Source: Gracilariopsis chorda
Taxonomy: Eukaryota; Rhodophyta; Florideophyceae; Gracilariales; Gracilariaceae
Length of the DNA: 64,000 nt
Reading direction: 5' to 3'
Assembly: GCA_003194525.1 (NCBI GenBank)
Contig: NBIV01000012.1
Location: 186,001-250,000, forward strand
The position numbers and the translations under genes were made by a program. Shown here piece by piece: positions 54,480-64,000 of the stretch. The notes beneath the pieces are model-generated. The model ran no database searches. It had not been told where the DNA came from and was given only the letters and a program-made list of their open reading frames with translations. The first letter of the stretch is position 1. The number at the start of each line of letters is the position of its first letter.

Positions 54480-56095
54480 TTGAAGAGAAAAGGAAAATTT
54501 TATCAACTTTGTACATTTTTTGGAATTCTTCTGTTTAATCTGTCTGTTTGGTTGGACTTTGCTCTTCTCGTTCTTCTGGAGGCGATAACTGGCCCACAAG
54601 CAGAGAATTTTTATGCCCGCTGGCCATCAGTAGAAGAAAAAAACCCCTGTGTTGCGCTGTTAGAGAACAATCGTAAGCTAGGCCCTCTTCTAAAAGGGAT
54701 GTTCGGAACAACGGATGGTGGTCGTTTCAAGTGTCAAAATTACGCTAATTTCTGCCTAAAAAATGCCTATGGCGAGGGCTACACACAACAAGAAGAAGTC
54801 ACGAATTTGTTTGTGGTTAACTTCTATGGTGAAATCATTCATGCAGCTATCAACTATCCTGGAAGCTGGCATGACACACAACTGGCAGGTATTTCTGTTA
54901 TCTACAACCAAAAGCTTTCCGACGCTACACCGCCTGCAGGTATGGCTATCCTGAGAGACTCAGCGTTTGTGAATAACACCAGGTTTACAAACAGCAAAAC
55001 AGTGCGCGCGCGCAAAACAAACGAAACGAGTGATATTCCAGGGTTTGAGGAGCTTGCGGCAATAGATCTCATTATTCAAAGGGTTATGCTAAGCAAAAGG
55101 CAAAGCGCAGAATGGGGTATAAGAGTTTTAAAAGGACAGTTTTAACGACTAGGTTTTGAATGGCAATGCGCTCAGAGAGGGATTCTTGGTACTTGGTTGA
55201 TTTCCCGAATATTTCGGTAATGTAGTCATTGCATGAACTACTACCACTAATATTGGATTTGACACGTGCGACACGGAAGATTCAATTGGCGGTTGGCCAC
55301 AGTAGTGGGCATGAACCACCAAATTGGAGTAATTTAGTTAATTCTATTTATTATTTTTACACCCATTTCTGGGATGGTTAGTACTTAGTGTCCCGGCGCG
55401 TTGCCGTCGCACTAGTAAACATTCCCCAACAAGGGACGCCAACCTGGGGAGTTGGCTCTAGACCTCACCACCTTCGCGTGTTCTCTACTCCTCTTTGGAG
55501 GGAAGCACCGTCGCATACGGGAAGTCTAACCCCCTCTCCTATCTAAAGGACCCGAGTATTCGGATTGTAATTCCAGTTTTCTTGGTGTTCGCCTTGTACA
55601 AGGTTTATTACCGGCACTGCCGTTAGTCTTCGTCACGACACTCGTGACTCAGCTCCCCCTTATATTTCCCTTTACAGGGTGGCTTTCCCGCTACCCATTG
55701 CTCGTGTTCGCGCGTGCCACTAACGTGGAACCCTCACCTCTCTAGAGGATAACCACCCCCATACACCGCTCCTCCGGATACCCGATTCTTGCCTCAACCT
55801 CCCTGCCCAAGTCGCGACGGGTGGCGTTGGCCTTACAACCCGACATATTCGTGCCACTCCTGGGAGGGCTCTACCCAACTGGGCTCTCCTCTAACGAGGA
55901 AAGATCCCGAACGTCTTTCGGTGCGCTACCGCTTCCGGGCATTGCAAAACAGGTTCTACGCTTACTACGGACGCAGCTCGTTGAGGTATCATTATTGAGC
56001 TGGTTGGTCGCCTTTTTAACTTTTGCACGCGCTTCATGGGACGTAATCGAATTGCCGGAACATACAATCCGCTTCCTTAATTGTAAGCGTGGGCT
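54480..56095 (+). pseudogene. PIF/Harbinger transposase pseudogene split by an LTR
   Basis: The first part (54480-55145) reads LLEAITGPQAENFYARWPSV, then GTTDGGRFKCQ, then ATINYPGSWHD-like text (AAINYPGSWHD), ILRDSAF and AEWGIRVLKGQF. These are the DDE_4 blocks of Harbinger/HARBI1 transposases, including Asp in TDGG, Asp in SWHD or RDS, and Glu in AEWG. The frame has no ATG and stops at 55143-55145. After the LTR at 55157-55951 the same frame resumes (after 55952) with the expected C-terminal text, ending RFMGRNRI and YNPLP, with another stop near 56000. So the gene carries at least two stops, lacks its N-terminus and is split by an insertion. Confidence 0.8.
55157..55951 (+). repeat. Solo LTR copy 3, inside the Harbinger transposase
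   Basis: 795 bp. It starts TGAATGGCAATGCGC and ends GGGCATTGCAAAACA, and aligns through its length with LTR copy 2 (CAGTAGTGG, CACCCATTTCTGGGA, GGGAGGGCTCTACCCAACTG). The flanks are GGTTT (55152-55156) and GGTTC (55952-55956), a 5-bp target duplication with one change. It is more diverged than copies 1 and 2, so it is an older insertion. Confidence 0.8.
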
Positions 56096-56220
56096 GTAGC
56101 CCGAGGAGCAAATTGCGTGAATGCGAGCGACAGAGAGCTTTAACGCGCACTTGCCCCGCAGAGCTACAGCCCGCGCGACCGGAAATCATCATCGCCGAAA
56201 GCGCATTCTGAACGATTTTG

Positions 56221-57290
56221 TTACTGTTGGTCGGCCGCACCAGCGCTGTCAGAGAGCTTTCCCACTAGTTTTTGAAGTGTAGCGCTAAGGCCAGAAATCA
56301 TGGCCTTCGTATTCACAATTCTCCTATTCACGTCTACCCTCAAAGCTGTCACTTCTTTCTTGACAACTTTTGCAACCATTTGTTCATGGTATATAGTTCT
56401 TCCGCCACATTCTGCAGTAGTTGACAAAGAACTAGCAATTAATCCCATCAGCTGCGTCATCGAATCAACGCTGCTTATTAAACTGTCTTCCACCTTTTGC
56501 GTCTTGCAATGTAAACTGCTCATACAAATTGGACGTTTTCTTTCACGTGAACCAATCCCTTCTAATTCATTATCTCCATCCTCTACACTGTTTGTTTGTT
56601 TGTTCTGCATCCTCGTCACCGTCTCTATCGTCTTCTAGGAGCTTTGCAGCGATTGTTCCTTGTATGCTATGGGCAATATGTTTTGCCCTACGAACATCAG
56701 GAGGGCACGTAGGATCACTTCTTGGCTTTCTGGCGTTGCAGAGTTTGTCTAATTTGTTTTTGAGAGAATCTTGGTCACGTATAGGGCGAGAGTTTTGTTT
56801 GCACCATTCCTTAAATTCTTCGGCTACAAACGCCCATATACTAGCACCAATGGGTTCAACGCGCTCTACTATATCAAGCAAGCTAGCCATGTCCACCTTG
56901 CTATAGTTTGGTGCTCCACTGCTGCCTTTTGGTTTGACATAGAGAGAGCTTTGGTTGATAAGCGTGTGTTTTTCTGGATGATAAAGCAGCAGTAATGATG
57001 TTCTTGAAGTTTGAATGAATAGGAGATGATGCAGGTGTTGCATTCATATCAGTGGATTGCGGCGTTGTTTCGAGATTCATGTTTTCAAAGCTGATGCGGC
57101 GATTAAGGAAGATAGAACGAAATGATTGCTTGCTGTGTGCAAGAAGGATGCTAGGCACCCGCATGCTTGTTTTATCGGGTGTTACAGTTTGTAGTTTTGC
57201 GCCAATATTTGACCTATCATCTGGCGCTCGTATTTTCAAATCGCAGAAGGGCCGCGACAAATATTTGGCCGGTTCGCTATCTGTCAATTT
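56221..57290 (-). pseudogene. Harbinger Myb/SANT-like accessory protein, frameshifted
   Basis: The core frame (57043-56570) has APNYSKVDMASLLDIVERVE, then ASIWAFVAEEF, then SLKNKLDKLCNARKP and CPPDVRRAKHI, the Myb/SANT-like DNA-binding block found in the second gene of Harbinger elements. The C-terminal helical part continues in another frame (56619-56221: DSMTQLMGLIASSLSTTAEC). The switch falls at a (CAAA)3 run near 56600, a likely slippage site. A third frame upstream (to about 57290) carries an N-terminal Ser/Thr-rich part. The protein would guide the transposase to its ends and the nucleus. It faces the transposase tail to tail, as is common in the superfamily. Confidence 0.7.
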
Positions 57291-57503
57291 CTGAATACAT
57301 TCATTATACATGTAGGAGAATGACCATTGGGCAGATGCAGTGGTTAAGTAACCATGGGGCTGGGTTCGCAGAGGTAAGAACATTGCTGGCCGAAATATTC
57401 CACGTGGCCAAGCTGGGTGCCTATGCAGGATATACGAGGGGACAATGCGAGTGCCAAGGCACTGTGGCCATAGGTTTTATTATGTAGCTAATTTTATTTT
57501 ATT

Positions 57504-57715
57504 TGTTAGGATAGTGTCTGGAGGTCAGAGCGCCTCGCCAGCCATATAGGGTGGCTCGAGTGCCGCCGATCTCTGTAGTGTAAAGACAAGCACCCTAACC
57601 GCCTTCTTGCCGCCATATGCAACCAGTAGGACTCCCAAGGCCTCCAAGCCATCACTACCATTTTCCCGACCTGTAGGGACTTGAGATAGCGCCCGCCCAT
57701 TGCGCCTCGCTGCCA
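57504..57715 (+). repeat. Possible 5' LTR of the Ty3/gypsy element
   Basis: Begins TGTTAGGATAGTG after an AT-rich stretch and ends near GCTGCCA. TGGTGCCCGCGTC, which looks like a primer-binding site, follows 2 bases later. The partner LTR lies beyond the window, so the limits are unproven. Confidence 0.35.
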
Positions 57716-57962
57716 GTTGGTGCCCGCGTCACTAGTAGCCCCAGTTGATTGTCACCCCAGTGGTTGGCTCTATGCCGCTACTATCCCCTAGTAGACTACT
57801 ACCCCAGCTGACCAAAGGACGTATTATTCTACTACAACTGGTCTTCCGACCTAGAAGCCTACAGGAACAGCCGTTTGGACCTTAAGGAAAGACGTTTACA
57901 CATAGGACTTCTACCGTTGGACTATTAGTCGACGCAACTGGCTCGAAAGCAACACCGACCGT

Positions 57963-60139
57963 ATGGATAACGAACAACCCAACCCAAGGAACGAAGACCA
58001 ACAAGGAACCCCGGGTGCAGCCGCACCTCCCGCAGTCGCCGTAACCCCATTGGCCGCCCAAGCGGACAATAATAATGACCGTAGGAGTACCCGCAGCCGC
58101 TCCGGTGGAAGTTTTATAGACCCTGTGGACAATCCTGAAAGGATTACCAGAGATTCGCCATTGGTCGCTCCCCTCCGCGAGAGGATGGATCAGCTCAATC
58201 TTCCGCAAGGCCCAAGCAATGATGCGGAACAGCCTCAGGACTTAGCTGCCACCGTAACCACCCCCCGTATGGTGGACGATGTCGCCGCTCTCCTATGGCC
58301 GCAACTCCGCTCTTGGTACGAAACCCGAGTGGAGCAGTTCCTTAGGGACAAACTGGATAGAGTATTACGGGAGCGCCTCTCCTCTTTGACAGACCAACTG
58401 GTTCCTCAGGTTGTGCAAATAGATGTCCTCGTGGAGTCCATTGCCACGACCATCCAAGGGGAAATCACCCACCAGGCAGGCACATTTCACAGCGCTCGGG
58501 CTGTTTCTCAAAGTGTACCATTGGATGTCCATCGGTCAACACACACCGGACCTCAGGGAGCAGCTATAGAAGTAGCCCCTCGCCTGGGTACAGCACAGAA
58601 AGGGGTTATATACCGCCTGGAGAAGAGAGACTTCAGAGGCAAAGAGGCCGTGCGGGAGATAAGACCAATGGACAACATGGCGTTCGGTACGCCACCGAGT
58701 ACCTCGAGGACGATGAAGAGCTCGTCCAAAAGGACCTTGTAGATACCGAGACCCATAGGAAGAAGAGACGCAGCCGAAGGGGTAAGTCGAGTATGAACCA
58801 TCGGAAGAGGCACCACTCGGACTCGAGCGATGACCATTAGGACTCGTCGGACTCTTCCGATACCGATACGGATGAGGCGGATGTTCGGCGCCTCAAACAA
58901 TTGGTCACGACTAATGAGCTTTTCCGGAGGGTCTTAGACGTGAACACGTACCGTTGGATGGATCGGTCCACTCGGTACACCTCTTCGGTCGCCAAGAAGA
59001 TTGCCAGGTGGGCGAATAGAATGCAACTGACCGTCCCGGACAAGTTTTCTGGGAAGGACCCCATTACAGTCCCTAGGTTCTTCAGCTCGGTACAGGTAGC
59101 CTGTGTCCAGAACGGAGTCCATGAAGGAGCGGCGCTTTATTGCTTCCAGTTTTTCTTAAGTGGACAAGCGAAGTACCAAGTGGTTGCCAAGATCTCCGGC
59201 TCGGTCAACCCCATCGATGCCCGAGATCGGGAGCTCCTAAGGACCTATCCATAGGTTCTTCATTACCTGTTGGAAACGTATGCGACTGATGACCACATAA
59301 TGGACGCCTATCAGGACGTAATTGGATACCACCAGAGTTCCAGCATGTCCGAAACGGACTACGCCGACCAACTTTGGACTAGAGCCCGCAGGTGCGGGAA
59401 TGTGTTCTCCAAGGGTCGGCTGAAGCGACATGTTATCGTGGGATTGCTCCCTGCGATACGGACTCATATCCGAAACCACCACACTGCCCATCTGGACTTG
59501 ACGTTGCGTCAACTGGTCACGGATGCTGAAGGATACGGCAAGACCAATAGGACTTCCCGTCGAACGGATGACGCGGATACTAGGGGTCGCGCAAGACCCC
59601 TGAACGGAGGAGAGAAGGCCCACATGGTAGAATCCCCGTCGGAGTTGGACTCGGCCTTTGGACATTCAGACACCGCAGATGCTCTTGCGATGAGCTTCTC
59701 CTCAGCTCCGTCAGGAGCACCATCGGCTTTTTCGTCAGGAACGACCACCCCATCGGCCCCGGCGACATCCCGTTATTTTCCGATTGCCCCCAGGAAGGAC
59801 TTCATTACGAAGTCCAATAAGGCCTGTTATATTTGTCTTTCCACGGCCCGGCCATGTGACTGCAAAACGTATATGCCTGAGGACATCCGCAAGGGAATTA
59901 TGGCGCGAAGGGAGGAGAACTATCAGGTGCGCCAAGCCGAGGGTTACTTCCGTAGGACCTTCCCTCCGAATAACACTGGAGCGCCAGGGAGCTCAAGGTA
60001 TATGACTCCCCTGACCACACTGGTGAAACAACCTGAGGTCAACATGGTTGAAGACCCAAGGGATGGCGTCGAATACCTGGACGGACAAGGCGATCTTGCG
60101 GTGCCTACGCCGCAGGAAAACGACCAGAGGGACGCATAG
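57963..60139 (+). pseudogene. gag of the Ty3/gypsy element, broken
   Basis: Opens with ATG at 57963 (MDNEQPNPRNEDQQGTPGAA). The frame is lost by a shift near 58650-58690 and continues in the next frame (GVRYATEYLEDDEELVQKD). There are TAG stops at 58838-58840 and 59252-59254. The capsid-like part is at 58990-59530 (PDKFSGKDPITVPRFFSSV; later KRHVIVGLLPAIRTHI and LRQLVTDAEGY), typical of retrotransposon gag. A short Cys-containing stretch (CYICLSTARPCDC, about 59825-59863) may be a relic of the nucleocapsid zinc knuckle, though its spacing is not CCHC. Ends at TAG 60137-60139. Confidence 0.75.
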
Positions 60140-63100
60140 AGGCGTGTCGTCCCTCTTAAAACTGCCGCCTCAAACCATCGGACTCGCAGACCACAGGAGC
60201 TGAGAAGAGAAAGAAACCAGAGAACGAAATGACAGGGGTCTCGAGTCTGGTGTATGCTGTGGACCAATGGGAAGACCTATAGGACGCTGTTTGTGTTCTG
60301 AGGAAGGATAACTACAAGGTACAGGGAACCTTGGGACTACAGGCCAATACCACGAGGACGTTTACGGCCGTATTAGATACTGGAGCAGGCCCCAATCTGG
60401 TACATCAGAAGGTCTTACCATTTGGCTGGGAAAGGATGATACAGGAAAAGAAGTCACTGAAGGTAACGGACGCATCACGTCGGCCGATGGACATTCGCGG
60501 AATACTTCTGATTTACGTCCAATTGGGTCACCTGAAGGTTAAGACTTGGTTTCTTGTATGTCCGAACCTGGGGGCAGAAGGGATCCTAGGGGCGAGCTTT
60601 ATTGATAGATATGTAAAGGCAATCTATCCTGGCCAAAAGAGGGTCGCGTTCCATCGAGGACCACCATCGGCGATTGTTGGCTCGCGCACTGGACCCGAGG
60701 CTGCCCCAGCTAAGGTCAAGTTTTCCACGAGGACCGTGTCCAACAAGGTCAGATTGGCAAAAGCGATAGTCATACCGCCTATGACCCAGGTAGCCACTGC
60801 AGCGGTATGTGAGTCCTAAGGTCTGGTTTTGTTGCAAAACCATACCAAGTTGGTAACGAAACCTCTTTCCTTCATGGCCATTGGAATAATGAATATGGTA
60901 CCCAACCGGCCCTTTGCGGTCACCATGAGCAACTTCCGTGACAAGCCTACAAGGCTGCCCAAGGGTGCAGTGGTGGGGGTATCTATGCCTGCTCCAGTGG
61001 CCATTATGGAGATTGATGCAGAAAAGTTGCTTCCTGGGGGTGAACCACCAGGCAATTGGGAAAACGACGTCAACCTTGGCGATGACTTTGAACCATATAG
61101 GAAACAAGTCATTGATCTCCTCAAGGACTTTGCTAGCATGTGGAGTGGAACGCTGGGCGAGATCGATGCCACAAGGCATAGAATTGACCTTAAGGACGGG
61201 GCCACACCCCAATACCAGCATCCATATCGGACTGGCCTAAAAGGACGAGAGGTGGTAGCCAAGGAGGTTGAGAAAACGAAGTCCGCTGGGGTCATTGCGC
61301 GTGCACCATCCCCTGAGGCCGAATGAGCTAGCCCTTTTGTCCTAGTGGCCAAGAAGGACGGGACCGTACGGTTTTGTATTGATTACTGCAAACTAAATGC
61401 GGTGACCAAGAGGGATACTTACTCTATCCACCGTATGGACGACTGCTTAGATTCCCTTGGGGACGCGCAAATTTTCACCACGTTGGATGCCAACTGGGGG
61501 TATTGGCAGGTTCCCATGGACGACAAGGCGAAGTCGCTGACTACCTTCACGACCCACGAGGGATTATTTCGATTTACACGGATGCCCTTTGGTCTTATGA
61601 ATGCGCCAGCTACTTTCCAGCGGGCCATGGACATCATTTTGTCCACGGTCAAATGGAAATTCGCTTTGGTCTACCTAGACGATGTGATCATCTTTTCCAG
61701 GTCAATTGGGGAACACTTTGCACATGTGAATGCAGTCCTTAGGTTACTCCAGCAGGCTGGTGTCACACTGAAATTGAAGAAGTGTTTCTTCTTCCAGCCC
61801 TCCGTGGAGTACCTTGGCCATGTGGTCCTGCCGGGTAAGCTCCAAGTGGCTCAAGCTACAAAAAAAGCAATACGGGAAGCACGACCCCCTAGGACCCAAA
61901 CCGAATTGCGCTCCTTCCCTGGCCTTTGTAATGTTTACCGTAGGTTTGTCCTAGGGTTCGCAAAAATTGCAGCACCTCTCAATGAGATGCTGAAGAAAGG
62001 GACCCCTTCGGAATTTGACGACCTCACGGACGAGCAGTATGGGGCCTACCAGAATCTCAAGGACCATCTGGTTAATCCGACGGTCTTGGCGCTACCCAAG
62101 GCCAATAAACCGTATCTCTTAGATACGGACGCATCTGCGACCCAAGTGGGCTGTGATCTTTCACCAGAGGAGGAGTCACCTAAGGATTATCCCCCAATTG
62201 GCTATTGGAGTAGGTCCCTGACAAAGTCGGAAAGAAACTACAGCACCACGGAAAAGGAATGTTTGGCCATCGTGTGGTCAGTGCTCCATCTTCGGCCTTA
62301 TTTGGAAGGAACTCGCTTTACCATTAGGACAGATCACCACTCCTTCCGCTGGCTACTGAACATGACGGACGCATCCTCCCGTCTGGCCCGATGAAGATTG
62401 CGCCTGGCCGAATTCGATTACGAAGTGACCTATAGGCCAGGGTTGAAACATCAGGTCGCAGATGCACTGTCACGCATCCTGACCGATGGTACGGACCAAA
62501 CTCCCCTGGACTATGAGATTCCCACCATCTGGGACGGACCACAGTACACTGATGACGAGGGAGAAGAACCACCATTGGCTGAGGTGAGCATGGCCGAATG
62601 GACGGACGGACACGGCGCAGCGATCTTATGCGCCGTGGACTGGGGAGATCCACCGTTGAATATCCATATGGCGCAGTCGAAAAGCGCGGATCTTACGCCA
62701 ATACCCCTCGAGGAATACGTTCAGGACCAGAAAACGGACGAATACTGCACCCAGATAGGAGAGAAAGTAGGGACCCTTGGGTCACTGTTTGATTATGACC
62801 GCCGAGGCATATTATGTCGCAGGTCACCATTTGACGGGGCAATACAGCGGGTAGTGCTTAAGGCCTTACGGGCACGCCTTCTTTATCTCGCGCACTATCC
62901 GAGGTTGGCTGGCTATCCTGGAGGGACTAAGATGTATCAGACCCTGAGGAGATACTTTTACTGGCCCCTGATGGTCAATGACATAATGGAGACCGCAAGG
63001 ACTTGTGCAGCATGCGCAAATATCCGAGGGACAAGAGCGGTACATCAAGGGAAACTGAAGTTATTCCCAGCGGCCGGGCCTTTGGAGTTCATTGCCATGG

Positions 63101-64000
63101 ATATCCTAGGGCCATTTCCGAAGTCGACCCACGGCAACCGATTTATATTGGTGATTACCGATCGGTTTACCAAGTTAACCCGAGCAATTTCGCTCAAATC
63201 AACAACCGCCACGGACGTCACCATGGCTTTCCTTGTCCATTGGATTTATCCCTATGGAGTGCCACTCTATCTCCTTACCGACAATGGCTCTCAGTTTATC
63301 TCCAAATGCTTTGAGCATGTTTGCTCGGCCTTAGGTCTAAAACATCTCCTCACCACCGCGTACCATCCTCAGACCAATGGACAAGCCGAAACGTCTAACC
63401 GAACCCTGGCCAAGAGGCTAATTCACTACGTTTCCGAGCACCAATTGGACTGGGATGACTATGTCCAGCCGCTGGTCTATGCATATAATAATCAAGTGCA
63501 TAAGTCCACTGGTACAACTCCGTTTGACCTCACCCTCGTACGTGCCTCTGCGCCGTATATGGTTGACCTACAGGACTTAGGAGGCTCTCAGGACATAACG
63601 GAGGAAATGACTCCCGTCCAGGCCAAACGGTATTCGCGGAAGCGAAGTGACTCGATCTTGAAGGCCACACAGACCAAGTTGGACAAAGCGCAAGTGCGCT
63701 ATAAGGCCGATTTCGATCGGTCCGTTTGGTTTACACCACAAGTGGCCGTGGGAGATTATGTCCGCTTGGACAGACCACCGAAGGAAAAGTCTGAGGACGA
63801 GGACATCACCAAGACGCTGCTGCCAAAGTCCACTGGGCCCTTCAATGTACTTAAGTTCCTTGGGCACACGGTTACTATCGACCGAGATGGGCTCCAGGAC
63901 ACAGTCACAATGGACCGAGTCTCTCTGGCGCCACGCTCACCTTCAACTGAACCATTGGACTCGCGCGCTTTCCCTTCGTCCCAAACCCCACCCTCCATCA
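60140..64000 (+). pseudogene. pol of the Ty3/gypsy element: PR, RT, RH, IN
   Basis: It is read in the frame one base back from gag. The aspartic protease has AVLDTGAGPNLV (about 60370-60405) and ILGASF. The reverse transcriptase has ASPFVLVAKKDG, MPFGLMNAPATFQ and the active site VYLDDVI (about 61670). RNase H has LDTDAS, EKECLAIVW and RTDHHSF. From 62395 the frame is open to the window end and encodes the RNase H end (PGLKHQVADALSR) and integrase: CAAC zinc half, AMDILGP, LTDNGSQF and TNGQAE for the D, D, E triad. Stops lie at 60280, 60817, 61324 and 62392. The last two replace Trp in conserved contexts. The integrase zinc motif has Tyr for its second His (AGYPGG). Confidence 0.86.

Larger units (their letters stand above)
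57504..64000 (+). mobile_element. Ty3/gypsy retrotransposon, right end outside window
   Basis: Gag, protease, reverse transcriptase, RNase H and integrase are all present in the order PR-RT-RH-IN that defines Ty3/gypsy. Several stops and one frameshift make it inactive. It starts close to the right side of the decayed Harbinger element. Confidence 0.88.

Overview
The window is nuclear DNA of a compact, intron-poor eukaryote. Most genes are single-exon. Where introns can be placed they are short (about 80-100 bp) with GT-AG borders. The gene set (alternative oxidase, SGT1, tafazzin-type acyltransferase, an augmin HAUS3-like subunit, a plant-type bHLH factor, PP4R1-like HEAT proteins) and the dense mix of LTR, Ty3/gypsy, pogo, hAT, Harbinger and piggyBac-like elements fit a florideophyte red alga of the Chondrus type. 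That assignment is inference from gene content and style, not from a marker gene.

Layout. 1-9.4 kb: a truncated LTR, a decayed reading frame, guanylate kinase, a HAPSTR1-like protein and a PP4R1-like HEAT protein. 10.1-20.5 kb is a transposon island. It holds a TIR-bounded piggyBac-like element (10120-15070, 4-bp TTAC target duplication) with two LTRs inside it, then a pogo-type element with an otherwise open transposase, then an intact hAT transposase. 20.9-28.2 kb is genic: a PHD-CW zinc-finger gene with one in-frame TGA, SGT1, tafazzin-like and a BSD-domain protein. 28.2-31.6 kb is empty except for a cluster of palindromes. 31.7-53 kb is mainly genic: a second PP4R1-like paralogue, a WW-like/BAG protein, a small basic protein overlapping a GUCD1-like gene, an RBM34/Nop12-like RNA-binding protein, HAUS3-like, bHLH and AOX, with repeat-bearing spacers at 37-40.8 kb. 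54.3-64 kb is again mobile DNA: a decayed PIF/Harbinger element (transposase plus Myb-like partner) split by a solo LTR, then a Ty3/gypsy element that runs off the window.

Functional links are those of a scattered eukaryotic gene set, not an operon. Two PP4R1-like HEAT proteins suggest local duplication of a phosphatase scaffold. SGT1 and the BAG protein are both chaperone cofactors. The most unusual object is the piggyBac-like reading frame at 12.3-13.95 kb. A YqaJ/lambda-exonuclease-type PD-(D/E)XK nuclease domain sits directly ahead of what looks like the piggyBac C-terminal GGVD motif and cysteine-rich tail. A piggyBac-like N-terminal segment lies upstream, across an inserted LTR that may have replaced the usual catalytic core.
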